DNA from: Candidatus Ideonella esbjergensis
GTDB lineage: Bacteria > Pseudomonadota > Gammaproteobacteria > Burkholderiales > Burkholderiaceae_C
Direction of reading: 5' to 3'
DNA: 64,000 nucleotides
NCBI GenBank assembly: GCA_016710065.1
Contig: JADJLP010000001.1
Span: forward strand, 1,526,001-1,590,000
Position 1 is the stretch's first letter. Each line of letters starts with the position of its first letter. The translations under genes were made by a program, and so were the position numbers. Below are positions 33,941 through 42,533 of this stretch, piece by piece. Below the pieces are notes generated by a model that was given only the letters and a program-made list of their open reading frames with translations, was not told the origin of the DNA and did no database searches.

Positions 33941-35179
33941 ATGCGCCACACCCCTGTCACAGGCCTGATCCTCACCGGCGGCGGCGCTCGCGCCGCCTAC
34001 CAGGTGGGGGTGCTGTCGGCGATACAGCGCATCCGCGCCGAGGCCGGCCAGCGCGGGGGCAATCCATTCCCTGTCATTGCCGGCACCTCTGCCGGCGCAC
34101 TCAACGCTGCGGCGTTGGCGGCCCGGGCCGACGATTTCGATGCGGCCGTGGCGCACCTGGTGTCCGTGTGGTCGCAGTTTCATGCCGACCAGGTTTACCG
34201 CGCCGACTCGCTGGGCGTGATCCGCACCGGCGCAGGCTGGCTGACCATGATGTCCATAGGCTGGATCATCGCCCGCTGGCGCAAGCTCAAGCCCCGCTCG
34301 CTGCTCGACAACTCACCGCTGGCCGGCTTGCTTGACAGCATGGTGCGGGTGGACCGCGTGCCCGCCATGATCGAAGCCGGCCACTTGCAGGCGCTGGCCG
34401 TGAGCACTTCCAGCTACAGCTCGGGTCTGCACGTTACTTTCTACGATTCGGTGCGCGATGCCACGCCCTGGGTGCGTTCGCAGCGCCGTGCCGTGCGTGA
34501 CCGCATCGGTATCGGCCATCTGCTGGCATCGGCCGCCATCCCCTTCGTGTTCCCGGCCACGCAGTTGGCCGTCGATGGCCAGACCGAATGGTTCGGCGAC
34601 GGTTCCATGCGCCAGGCCGCACCCATTTCGCCGGCCGTTCACCTGGGTGCCGAGCGGGTGCTGGTGGTGGGTGCCGGCCGCATGCACGAGCCGCCGGGCC
34701 GCCGCGTGGTGGACACCGGCTACCCCAACATGGCGCAGATTGCCGGCCATGCTCTGTCCAACATCTTTCTGGACGCACTGGCCGTGGACGTGGAGCGCCT
34801 GCAGCGCATCAACAGCACGCTCAAGCTGCTGACCCCCGAAGCCCTCAAGGCCACCAGTCTGCGCCCCATCGATGTGCTGGTGATCGCCCCCAGCCAGCGG
34901 CTGGACGATATCGCCGCGCGCCACCTGGGAGCTTTGCCAGCGCCGGTGCGCGCGTTGCTGCGCGGCGTGGGCGTGTCGGGCAAAGGCACCGATGCGCGTG
35001 GCGCTGCACTGGCAAGCTATCTGCTGTTCGAGGCCGACTACACGCGTGAGCTGATCGCCCTGGGCGTGGCCGACACGCTGGCGCGCCGCGAGGAGGTGAT
35101 GCGGTTTTTTGGCTGGCAGGCAGCCGCAGACGCAAGGCCCTGCGACAGGCAGACAGCCCACCCGGTCATCACGGCCTGA
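33941..35179 (+). CDS. patatin-like phospholipase
   Basis: 412 residues. The Ser-Asp dyad of patatins is clear: oxyanion motif LTGGGARAAYQVGVL near residue 10, nucleophile VIAGTSAGALNAAALAA near residue 52, and Asp in FGDGSMRQAAPISPA near residue 220. No signal peptide; presumably an intracellular lipid acyl hydrolase. ATG 33941 (MRHTPVTGLILTGG) is preferred over an in-frame ATG at 33857 that lies in the repeat. The 3' end overlaps the converging HhH gene by 11 bp. Confidence 0.9.
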   Translation: MRHTPVTGLILTGGGARAAYQVGVLSAIQRIRAEAGQRGGNPFPVIAGTSAGALNAAALAARADDFDAAVAHLVSVWSQFHADQVYRADSLGVIRTGAGWLTMMSIGWIIARWRKLKPRSLLDNSPLAGLLDSMVRVDRVPAMIEAGHLQALAVSTSSYSSGLHVTFYDSVRDATPWVRSQRRAVRDRIGIGHLLASAAIPFVFPATQLAVDGQTEWFGDGSMRQAAPISPAVHLGAERVLVVGAGRMHEPPGRRVVDTGYPNMAQIAGHALSNIFLDALAVDVERLQRINSTLKLLTPEALKATSLRPIDVLVIAPSQRLDDIAARHLGALPAPVRALLRGVGVSGKGTDARGAALASYLLFEADYTRELIALGVADTLARREEVMRFFGWQAAADARPCDRQTAHPVITA

Positions 35180-35489
35180 GTGCAGACGCTGCCGACGCAG
35201 CCGGAGCTGCGGGCCAGGCCTGTTCTCCCACGCGCAGCCCCGCTGCCGAGAGCTTGCCAGCCCGAACCGGGCCTATGCCCTGCAGACGCGCCGTGAAGTC
35301 GGCCCAGTCGCGAAACGGGCGTTCGCGGCGTGCGGCCAGGATAGCGTCGGACAACTGGGGGCCCACGCCCTTGAGGGTTTCCAATTCGGCCTGGCTGGCG
35401 GTGTTGACGTCCATCTGGGCCCACGCACTGCTGCACAAGGCCACGAGCAAACCTGTGCACAGTCGCCCGCAGAGGATTCGTGCTCGCAT
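35169..35489 (-). CDS. exported helix-hairpin-helix protein, ComEA-like
   Basis: 106 residues. Signal peptide ending LCSSAWA/QM, then a double HhH domain, VNTASQAELETLKGVGPQLSD and FTARLQGIGPVRAGKLSAAG, the DNA-binding fold of ComEA. It may bind DNA in the periplasm during uptake, but no other competence gene is here. The C-terminal Ala/Pro stretch is unstructured. ATG 35489 was chosen because it begins the signal peptide; the open frame continues upstream to 36062 antisense to the GT2 gene. Confidence 0.85.
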   Translation of the reverse strand: MRARILCGRLCTGLLVALCSSAWAQMDVNTASQAELETLKGVGPQLSDAILAARRERPFRDWADFTARLQGIGPVRAGKLSAAGLRVGEQAWPAAPAASAASALRP

Positions 35490-35506
35490 GCCACTGGCCC
35501 CCTGGC

Positions 35507-36331
35507 TCAGGCCTTGGGCGGTGGTGTGGGCGTGCCCTGGCAAGGCCGGGTCAGCAGCCACATCTTGAGGTAGCGGTAGTAGGTGGTCTCGGCGTTGTGC
35601 AACGCCAGCACCAAACCCAGCCGCCCGTCCAGGAAGCCGCGCTTGATCACGTAGGTGCGCACAAAGGCCCAGAAACCATGCGACAGGGCCGAGCCCAGCC
35701 CGCCTTGCTTGCCTTTGCGCAGCAGATCCTTGGCCCGGCCGCTGGAATAGCGGTTCATCTTGTCGATGGCCGACTCCAGATCGGGAATGCTGTTGTGCAG
35801 CAGCAGGCCGGGCAGACGCGCCACCTGGCCTTGCACCGTCAGGTGCTCGTGCACCAGGTCGTCGGTGAAACGCGCCAGCGGCCGGCGCACCAGACGCAGA
35901 CCGTGGTCGGGGTACCAGCCACTGGCCTTCATCCACTGACCGCAGAAGGCCGACATGCGCGTCAGCTCGTAGCCTGCGAGTTCGTTGTCGCTGGCGTGTT
36001 CTACGGCCGTCTGTATGGCTTGCGCCAGCTCGGCATCCACCCATTCGTCTGCATCCAGGCACAGCACCCAGGCCAGCGTGGCCGCATCTAGCGCGCGCTG
36101 CTTCTGCTTGCCGAAGCCGGGCCAGTCGGTGGTCACTATGACCCGCGCGCCCAAACTCGCTGCAAGGGCCTGAGTGCCGTCGGTGCTGCCCGAGTCGACC
36201 ACCACGATCTCGCCGGCAAAGGCCACGGATTCAAGGCACTTCGCCAACTGGTGCGCTTCGTTGCGGGTGATGACGATCACCGACAGTGCACGGGCTTTGG
36301 CCTGCATGGCCTGAGGGGTGAAATCTTGCAT
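35507..36331 (-). CDS. glycosyltransferase family 2, LPS core (WaaE/KdtX-like)
   Basis: 274 residues. GT-A fold with SVIVITRNEAHQLAKCLESV, the DSGSTDGT motif in VVDSGSTDGTQALAA and the DxD in LCLDADEWVD. The segment WYPDHGLRLVRRPLARFTDD and the HNSIPDLESAIDKMNRYSSG stretch match WaaE, which adds glucose to heptose I of the LPS inner core. ATG 36331 overlaps the stop of the GT9 gene by 1 bp. Inverting domain, no membrane span. Confidence 0.9.
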   Translation of the reverse strand: MQDFTPQAMQAKARALSVIVITRNEAHQLAKCLESVAFAGEIVVVDSGSTDGTQALAASLGARVIVTTDWPGFGKQKQRALDAATLAWVLCLDADEWVDAELAQAIQTAVEHASDNELAGYELTRMSAFCGQWMKASGWYPDHGLRLVRRPLARFTDDLVHEHLTVQGQVARLPGLLLHNSIPDLESAIDKMNRYSSGRAKDLLRKGKQGGLGSALSHGFWAFVRTYVIKRGFLDGRLGLVLALHNAETTYYRYLKMWLLTRPCQGTPTPPPKA

Positions 36332-37278
36332 CAGCGTATCGGCGCGGAGCCGCGCAGAGTCCGCACGGCCGTGTCCAGCACCTGAGCCATCTCTGGCCAA
36401 TCGGGTCTGCGGCTGAGGATGGTGACGTTGGGACCCCATGGCGCCCATTGCTCCACCTTGGTCGGACCCAGCACGCTGATCATCGGTGCGCCCACGGCCG
36501 CAGCGATGTGGGCCGGGCCGGTGTCGTTGGCCACCACCAACCGGCTGCCAGCGAGCAGGGCAGCGTAGGCATCGAGCGGCAGGTTTTCTATGATGCGAGC
36601 CTGCGGGTACAGTGCGCGGGCCTCTTCGGTCTCACCCGGGCCAGGGCAGACCAGCAAGGGCAGGCCATGGTTGGCCAATTGCGCGACAAAGGCCGGAAAG
36701 CCTGGCCACTTCTTTGGCATCTTGTGCACCGTGCCGGCGGCGAAGGGGGCAATGCAGATGTAGCCGCCATCGCCCGCGTGCTCGCGTGCCACGGCCTGGC
36801 CTTGCGCGCGTGCCGCCTCGGCGATGGGCAGGTCCAGAGCACGGGGTACCGGCAGGTTCTGGCCCGTCATGCCGCAGGCCTGGGCCCAGAACGATTCCAC
36901 CGCGTGCGGCCCAGTACCCACCTGCAAGCGCTTGGCCAACAGCAGGCCACGGCCATCGCGTGCGTAGCCCGCCACAAGCAAGTTCGCCAGCCGCAGTTCG
37001 GCCGCGCTGGAGAACGAATTGGGCATGGCCAGCGCCTCCACCCGGCCACGGCCTTGGCGCAGTGAAGCGTGCAGTGTCTTGAGCTGGGCCACGCGGCCTG
37101 GGAGAGTTTTCTCACGCACAGTCACCGGCCAGCCTGTGCCCGATAGCACGGTGGGTGCCCAGCCCTTGCCATAGAGGTGCAGCTCATAGCCGTTCGCCTC
37201 CAGCAATCGCAGGGCTGGCAGGCTCAGCACGACGTCGCCGATCCAGTTGCAAAGACGTACGACAAGGGGTTTGGACAT
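36331..37278 (-). CDS. glycosyltransferase family 9 (heptosyltransferase-like)
   Basis: 315 residues from ATG 37278 (MSKPLVVRLCNWIGDVVLSL). GT-B fold; the C-terminal sugar-nucleotide site shows LVVANDTGPAHIAAAVGAPM with the conserved D-T-G-P. Resembles WaaF/WaaQ-type heptosyltransferases that build the LPS inner core. Coupled with the GT2 gene downstream (TGA/ATG overlap) and divergent from the DUF4254 gene. The upstream part of the open frame (to 37413) is not coding. Confidence 0.86.
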   Translation of the reverse strand: MSKPLVVRLCNWIGDVVLSLPALRLLEANGYELHLYGKGWAPTVLSGTGWPVTVREKTLPGRVAQLKTLHASLRQGRGRVEALAMPNSFSSAAELRLANLLVAGYARDGRGLLLAKRLQVGTGPHAVESFWAQACGMTGQNLPVPRALDLPIAEAARAQGQAVAREHAGDGGYICIAPFAAGTVHKMPKKWPGFPAFVAQLANHGLPLLVCPGPGETEEARALYPQARIIENLPLDAYAALLAGSRLVVANDTGPAHIAAAVGAPMISVLGPTKVEQWAPWGPNVTILSRRPDWPEMAQVLDTAVRTLRGSAPIR

Positions 37279-37403
37279 GGCTGCGGCGGTGCCGTTGTTG
37301 AACGCCGGCGCCGGGCTGTTTGGCCGGGTGGCGTGAACGATAATTCGCGATTGTTTCGGTGGAATTGTGCCACCTGAGTTTTCTGCCCCCAGGAGCCCCA
37401 AGC

Positions 37404-38069
37404 ATGAATGCAATCCCCCTCAAGGCGTCTGACGTCATTGCCCGCCACGACGCCTGTCTAGCCCGTGCCGACTGGCCGCAGAGCGACGCGGCGGTGCGCG
37501 AGGCGGGGGCCGAGCACGAGGTGGGCTATTGGTTCACCAGCAACCACCGCTTCAACAGCCAACTGTGGGCCGAAGAAGACCTGGCGCGCCGCACCCAGGT
37601 GAACGGCGATGAGATCGCCAAGAACAAGCGCGCCATCGACGGCTTCAACCAGGCCCGCAACGACGCCACCGAGCGCGTGGACGAACTGCTGCTCACGGCC
37701 CTGGGCCTGGTCGACCCGGCCAGCGCGCGCTCGGATGCGCCCGTTTCCACCGTGAAGCCCGGTGCCCGCCTGAACAGCGAGACCGCCGGCTCCATCATCG
37801 ACCGCATGTCCATCATGGCCCTGAAGATCCATGCCATGACCGCGCAGACCCTTCGCCAGGATGTGGACGAGGCCCATCGCAGCGCCAGCCGCGTCAAACT
37901 GGGACGCTTGCAGCAGCAGCGTGGCGACCTGGGCGATTGCCTGGACCAGTTGCTCGCCGACAGCCTGGCAGGCCAGGCTTACTTCAAGGTTTACCGCCAG
38001 TTCAAGATGTACAACGACGCGCGCTTCAACCCAGCGCTTGTCGCCGAGCGCGCCAACGCCAAACGCTGA
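37404..38069 (+). CDS. DUF4254 protein
   Basis: 221 residues. A largely helical protein with WFTSNHRFNSQLWAEEDLAR, TVKPGARLNSETAGSIIDRM and SIMALKIHAMTAQTLRQD, all typical of DUF4254, a family found mainly next to LPS glycosyltransferases. Function unknown. It begins at ATG 37404 in the spacer between GT9 (divergent) and waaC (9 bp downstream, same strand), so it is cotranscribed with waaC. Confidence 0.86.
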   Translation: MNAIPLKASDVIARHDACLARADWPQSDAAVREAGAEHEVGYWFTSNHRFNSQLWAEEDLARRTQVNGDEIAKNKRAIDGFNQARNDATERVDELLLTALGLVDPASARSDAPVSTVKPGARLNSETAGSIIDRMSIMALKIHAMTAQTLRQDVDEAHRSASRVKLGRLQQQRGDLGDCLDQLLADSLAGQAYFKVYRQFKMYNDARFNPALVAERANAKR

Positions 38070-38078
38070 GCCCGCGCG

Positions 38079-39071
38079 ATGCGGGTGTTGATCGTCAAGA
38101 CCAGTTCCATGGGCGACGTCGTGCACGCGCTGCCCGCGCTCACCGACATGCAGCGCCACGTGCCTGGTCTGGTGGTGGACTGGCTGGTGGAGGCGCCGTT
38201 CGCGGCAATTCCCGCCTGGCACCCTGGTGTCTCAAGCGTGCTGCCGCTGGCTTGGCGCAAGTGGCGCAAGAAGCTGGGACGCAAGGCCACCTGGCAGGCC
38301 ATGGGCGCCTTGCGTCACGCTCTGCGCGAGCAGCCGTATGACCTGGTGCTGGACCTGCAAGGCCTGCTCAAGAGCGTGCTGTGGGGCGGGCAGGCGCGCG
38401 GGCCGCTGGTGGGCTTTGATCGCAGCAGCATCCGCGAGCCGGCGGCCTCGATGTTCTATGCCCGCTCATACGAGGTCTCGCGGCAGATGCACGCCGTAGA
38501 GCGCTCACGCCGCCTGGCGGCCGCCGCCTTGGGCTATGCCCTGCCCGAGACGCCGCCCGATTTCGGTATTCAGCCCGGCACGCAGAATCCCAGTTGGCAA
38601 GCACCGGCTGCGATGGCCGGCCTGATCCCCTGTGCCAGCCGGCCCGAGAAGCTCTGGCCCGAAGAACACTGGATGGCTCTGGGCCAGCGGTTCATGGCCT
38701 TGGGCCTGACACCGCTGCTGCTCTGGGGCAACCCCGAGGAAGAAGCCCGTGCCAGGCGCATCGCCGACGGGTGCGGTGGCGTGGTGCCACCCTTCCTGAG
38801 CGTGCAGGAGACAGGGCAACTGCTGGCCCGCTGCCACGCCGTGGTGGGGTTGGATACCGGCTTCTCGCACCTCGCAGCCGCTTTCCATGTGCCCACGCTG
38901 GGCATCTATTGCGATCACGAACCCGGCCTGGCCGGCATCACCGGCTCGAACTGGGTGCGCAGCATCGGTGGCAAGGGCCGGCGGCCCAGCTTGGGCGAGG
39001 TGCAGGCGCTGGTGGAAGAGATGCTTGCTTCGGCCGTGGGCATGCCTGCGCTGGCCCATGCCAGCAGCTGA
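38079..39071 (+). CDS. waaC: LPS heptosyltransferase I
   Basis: 330 residues. ADP-heptose:LPS heptosyltransferase I, adding the first heptose to Kdo. MRVLIVKTSSMGDVVHALPA is the diagnostic N-terminus, DLVLDLQGLLKSVLWGGQAR and the C-terminal GLDTGFSHLAAAFHVPTLGI (donor site) also match. Starts ATG 38079, directly after the DUF4254 gene. Ends 50 bp before the methyltransferase gene. Confidence 0.93.
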   Translation: MRVLIVKTSSMGDVVHALPALTDMQRHVPGLVVDWLVEAPFAAIPAWHPGVSSVLPLAWRKWRKKLGRKATWQAMGALRHALREQPYDLVLDLQGLLKSVLWGGQARGPLVGFDRSSIREPAASMFYARSYEVSRQMHAVERSRRLAAAALGYALPETPPDFGIQPGTQNPSWQAPAAMAGLIPCASRPEKLWPEEHWMALGQRFMALGLTPLLLWGNPEEEARARRIADGCGGVVPPFLSVQETGQLLARCHAVVGLDTGFSHLAAAFHVPTLGIYCDHEPGLAGITGSNWVRSIGGKGRRPSLGEVQALVEEMLASAVGMPALAHASS

Positions 39072-39121
39072 CATGGTTGATCGCAAGAGCAGTCAATTGG
39101 CTTGGCCACAAAGGAGATCTG

Positions 39122-39670
39122 ATGCATTCCAATGACCCTGAACGATGCACGACACCTGGCCAGGGGTTGGACATCGGTTGCGGCAGCAACAAGGGCGCCG
39201 GCTGTGTGGGGATGGACAGATTGCCATTCGACGGCGTCGACGTGGTTTTCGATTTCGACTCGGGTCAACCCTGGCCGTTTGCCGACAGCAGCTTCGACTT
39301 CATTCGGGCCATCCATGTCATCGAGCATGTCGCGAATCCTCTGCATTTCTTCGAAGAGGTCCATCGCACTGCGAAACCCGGATGCGAGGTGCATCTGGAA
39401 ACCCCGCACTACTCGTCCAACAATTCCTGGGGCGACCCAACGCATGTCAGACACTATTCCGTCGACTTCCTCGACGTGGTGGCCAACGGCTTTCTCTCCT
39501 ATCCCAAACCGAAATACAAGGTCTCCTTCAAGGAGATCCGTTTCAGCGGCTTGTTGTTCACCTGGCCTGGTTGGCTGATCTCCAGAATGAGTCGGCGCAA
39601 GTATGAAAAGTACTTCGCCTGGATCTTTCCCGCCAGTTCCATCACGGTCAAAGCGTCCGTACTCAAGTAG
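39122..39670 (+). CDS. class I SAM-dependent methyltransferase
   Basis: 182 residues. Motif I is GLDIGCGSNKGAGCVGMDRL, then FDFDSGQPWPFADSSFDFIR and IHVIEHVANPLHFFEEVHRT. The start (ATG 39122) has AAGGAGATCT upstream, an excellent site; the frame is open further upstream inside waaC. Base composition appears lower in GC than its neighbours, suggesting recent acquisition. In an LPS locus it probably modifies a sugar or lipid, but the substrate cannot be predicted. Confidence 0.82.
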   Translation: MHSNDPERCTTPGQGLDIGCGSNKGAGCVGMDRLPFDGVDVVFDFDSGQPWPFADSSFDFIRAIHVIEHVANPLHFFEEVHRTAKPGCEVHLETPHYSSNNSWGDPTHVRHYSVDFLDVVANGFLSYPKPKYKVSFKEIRFSGLLFTWPGWLISRMSRRKYEKYFAWIFPASSITVKASVLK

Positions 39671-39740
39671 ACCGGTCCACGGTCAGGACGTCAAAGCGCC
39701 AGCGAGGCATTTGGCGCGGGCGCCTGGGCCATGCGGAGCC

Positions 39741-40889
39741 TCAGATGTCTTCGATCTTGCGGGTGGGGAAGCTGTCCCAACCCAAGCAACCGGGGCACTG
39801 CCAGAAGTAGCGCTGGCCCTCAAAGCCGCAGGCCGCGCAACGATAGCGCTGCAAGGGCCTCGCGGCCTTGGCAACGGCAGCACGCACGGCGGTGGCGGCT
39901 GCTTCATCCCATTCGGTCACCGGTTTGGCCAGCACGGCTTGCGCGGCGCTCAAACTGGGTTGCTGCTGCAGATGGCCCAGCAGGGCGGGCGAGTGGGCCA
40001 GGTCGGTGTTGTCCAGCTTGGCCAGCGCACTGAGCAGTTCCAGGCCTGGCGCCTGCTCGTAGGCCTGATCCAGCGTGTGCCGCGCCGCGTCCACTTGGTC
40101 GCAGGCCTGTGCCGCAGTTGCAAACTCGTCAGCCACCAGATGGAAGGTCTCGGGCGACTTCAACCGCATCTCCGACCACAGGGCCAGCGCCTCGGCGGCA
40201 TGGCCGGCTTGCAGTGCGCGCTGACCGGCCAGCAGCAACGGGCGCGGTGCATTGGGCGCCACCTGACGGGAACGTTGCAGCGCAGCCTCGGCGACTTCAG
40301 GCTGGCCGCGCGCGGTTGCTTCCAGCGCCATTTCGCAGCCATGGTGGGCAATGCGGTGGCCGAAGGCACCCATGCCGCTTTTTTCCAGCGCGGCAGCGGT
40401 GTCGGCGGCGGCCTGCCAATCGCGCGAGCGCTCGTACAGATCCAGCAAGGCCAGGCGGGCTTCGGAATCAAAGCGTGTGTCCACCAGGGCCTGGTAGGCC
40501 TGTTCGGCGCGGTCGAACAGGCCGGCCTTCATGAAGTCTTGCGCCAGGGCATGCTGGGCACGTTGGCGTTCGGCGGCGGGCAGGTCGGCCCGGTCCAGCA
40601 GGTGCTGGTGCACACGCACCGAGCGCTCGAACTCGCCGCGCCGGCGGAACAGGCTGCCCAGCGCAAAGTGCAGGTCGGTGGTGTCGGGGTCGTTCTGCAC
40701 GGCCTCGATGAAGGCGTCGATGGCCTTGTCCTGCTGTTCGTTCAGCAGCAGGCTCAGGCCCTTGAAATAGGCGCGGGGCGATTCACGTTGCTCGCGCCTG
40801 AGCTGGCGTATGTCCAGACGAGAACCCAGCCAGCCCAGCGCAAAGGCAGCTGGCAGGCCGACCAGTAGCCATTGAAGGTCAAATTCCAT
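39741..40889 (-). CDS. lapB: lipopolysaccharide assembly protein B
   Basis: 382 residues, equal to the family length. N-terminal membrane anchor (WLLVGLPAAFALGWLGSRLD), TPR repeats from about residue 35 to 330, and the C-terminal rubredoxin-type zinc site with CAACGFEGQ and FWQCPGCLGWDSF. Known role: partner of FtsH, controlling LpxC level and so LPS synthesis. Coupled to lapA by an 11-bp overlap. Confidence 0.95.
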   Translation of the reverse strand: MEFDLQWLLVGLPAAFALGWLGSRLDIRQLRREQRESPRAYFKGLSLLLNEQQDKAIDAFIEAVQNDPDTTDLHFALGSLFRRRGEFERSVRVHQHLLDRADLPAAERQRAQHALAQDFMKAGLFDRAEQAYQALVDTRFDSEARLALLDLYERSRDWQAAADTAAALEKSGMGAFGHRIAHHGCEMALEATARGQPEVAEAALQRSRQVAPNAPRPLLLAGQRALQAGHAAEALALWSEMRLKSPETFHLVADEFATAAQACDQVDAARHTLDQAYEQAPGLELLSALAKLDNTDLAHSPALLGHLQQQPSLSAAQAVLAKPVTEWDEAAATAVRAAVAKAARPLQRYRCAACGFEGQRYFWQCPGCLGWDSFPTRKIEDI

Positions 40890-41190
40890 CGATCAGCGGG
40901 GCCGTGGATTGGTCGGGCTGTGGTGTTACCACCGGCGCTGGGCTGGCCGCTGCGGCGGTGGCCTTGGCATGGCGCTGGGCCAGACGACGCTGAGCCCACC
41001 AACTGGGCATCATGGCGAACACGCCCACCGCGATGCCGGCCACGAAGGCACCGAGCACGATGATGACCATGCGCGTCGTCCAGGCATAGCCAAAGAACCA
41101 GTTCAGCGAAACCACTTGCTGGTTGTTCAGCGCGAAGGCGGCGAGCGAGAAGAAGAGGAGGGCCCGGAAGAGCCAGACGAAGAAGCGCAT
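40879..41190 (-). CDS. lapA: LapA-family inner-membrane protein (DUF1049)
   Basis: 103 residues from ATG 41190 (MRFFVWLFRALLFFSLAAFA). Two membrane spans with the NNQQVVSLNWFFGY loop typical of LapA (YciS). Acts with LapB in LPS assembly. Pro/Gln-rich C-terminus. The overlap with lapB suggests coupled translation. Its usual direct neighbour ihfB is here separated by an FkbM methyltransferase gene. Confidence 0.9.
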   Translation of the reverse strand: MRFFVWLFRALLFFSLAAFALNNQQVVSLNWFFGYAWTTRMVIIVLGAFVAGIAVGVFAMMPSWWAQRRLAQRHAKATAAAASPAPVVTPQPDQSTAPLIDGI

Positions 41191-41286
41191 GGATGGCCTG
41201 TGTTTCAGCGGCATTCTAGGCAGTGCGCTGGGGAGAGTTGCGGCCTCTTTTGCCGTTTTCCACGGTACGGCGCGGACGCTTCGGGC

Positions 41287-42102
41287 TCAGGCTTTCTTCT
41301 CAAGGACAATGTCAATCTGCTTGCCCAGCGATAGGCACTCATCAACGGAACTGGGCCTGACCCCCAGTTCGGTCACGAGCAGGATGCTGTCAAAGGCCCT
41401 TTGGGTCCGCAACAGGAACGCCTCGGGGTCAACCTGCACCTTCGCCAGCAAATCCGGCGAAAACTCCATGGCCAGAGCCCTGGTGCGTTCCATGGCTTTT
41501 GTCGCGCCCTCCACCGCGAAGGGCTCGTAGCCTTCGACATCAATCTTCATCAGGTCGAAGGTTTGGTCGGCAGCGCCCGCATCCTCGAGAGCATCATCCA
41601 GACGCTTGACTTGGATCTGAATCTGGCTGGCTCCTTTCGACTCGACCATGGAGTGACGCCCGCGGTTGCTCTTCTTGTAGATGTTCAGCACGGCGGTGTC
41701 CGTCTTCGATCCCAAGGCCACGCGCTCGGCGGTGATGTTGAGCAAGCCATTGAGGGCAATGTTTTCGAGCAGCAGGCGGTGATTGTTGGGTTCGGGTTCG
41801 AACGACATCACCGACCCCTGCGGACCGGCAAGCTTCGAAAAAATGCAGGTGAAGTAGCCAATGTTGGCACCGATGTCGACGAAGTGGCGCGCTGTACCTG
41901 GCTTGGCGAAGCGTGCGCCGATCCATTCCGTCAGCACAGGCTCATGGGCGCCATGCTTGTAGATACCGCGACCCACCGCGTCGCGTTTGTGAATTCTGAA
42001 GTGAAGGCCGTGAGGTGCCTTCTTGACCAGCAACTCGCTCTGAAACGGGTTCAGGCATTCAGCGTGGTATTTGAGCGCGACCAGCGCTTGGCCAAAGTTC
42101 AT
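41287..42102 (-). CDS. FkbM-family methyltransferase
   Basis: 271 residues from ATG 42102 (MNFGQALVALKYHAEC). SAM-binding motif HFVDIGANIGYFTCIFSKLA, then VMSFEPEPNNHRLLLENIAL and the FkbM hallmark DLMKIDVEGYEPFAVEG. FkbM enzymes O-methylate sugars or polyketides; here modification of an LPS or surface glycan is possible. It sits between the ihfB terminator and lapA, splitting a normally tight operon, and looks lower in GC than the flanking genes, so it is probably an insertion. Confidence 0.86.
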   Translation of the reverse strand: MNFGQALVALKYHAECLNPFQSELLVKKAPHGLHFRIHKRDAVGRGIYKHGAHEPVLTEWIGARFAKPGTARHFVDIGANIGYFTCIFSKLAGPQGSVMSFEPEPNNHRLLLENIALNGLLNITAERVALGSKTDTAVLNIYKKSNRGRHSMVESKGASQIQIQVKRLDDALEDAGAADQTFDLMKIDVEGYEPFAVEGATKAMERTRALAMEFSPDLLAKVQVDPEAFLLRTQRAFDSILLVTELGVRPSSVDECLSLGKQIDIVLEKKA

Positions 42103-42161
42103 AGTGATGGTCTCAAGGCCTGATCCCGCTCGACGGCTTGGATCGCAGACTGTGAATGAGA

Positions 42162-42183
42162 AAGGGCCTCCAGTGAGGCCCTT
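42162..42183 (-). terminator. terminator after ihfB
   Basis: Perfect stem AAGGGCCTC / GAGGCCCTT with a CAGT loop; on the minus strand it is followed by TTCTCATTC. It ends transcription of rpsA-ihfB and isolates the FkbM gene. Confidence 0.8.
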
Positions 42184-42213
42184 CGCGCTTGAATTTGCCA
42201 ACTGCACATGGGG

Positions 42214-42510
42214 TCAGTCAGCCACTGGCAAGCTCGCGTCCACGCCTTCGCGCAGCGCCTTGCCCGGCTTGAAATGCGGCACCAGCTTCTCGGGGATGGT
42301 CACCTGTTCGCCGCTGCGGGGGTTGCGCCCCACGCGCGGCGGCCGGCGATTGATCGAGAAACTGCCAAAGCCCCGGATCTCGATGCGGTGGCCGCGCGCG
42401 AGCGCGTCGGACATCGCATCCAGGATCGTCTTCACCGCGAACTCGGTGTCACGCTGCGTCAGTTGTGACAAGCGCTCTGCGAGTTTGGCGACGAGGTCAG
42501 ACCGGGTCAT
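42214..42510 (-). CDS. ihfB: integration host factor beta subunit
   Basis: 98-residue DNA-bending protein that pairs with IhfA. Starts MTRSDLVAKLAERL; RGFGSFSINRRPPRVGRNPR is the beta-arm motif with the DNA-intercalating Pro in the arm. The VKTILDAMSDALARGHRIEI helix fits. Follows rpsA by 23 bp on the same strand, the standard order. Confidence 0.96.
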   Translation of the reverse strand: MTRSDLVAKLAERLSQLTQRDTEFAVKTILDAMSDALARGHRIEIRGFGSFSINRRPPRVGRNPRSGEQVTIPEKLVPHFKPGKALREGVDASLPVAD

Positions 42511-42533
42511 GGGGCTTCAGCGAGGTGGCCAGA

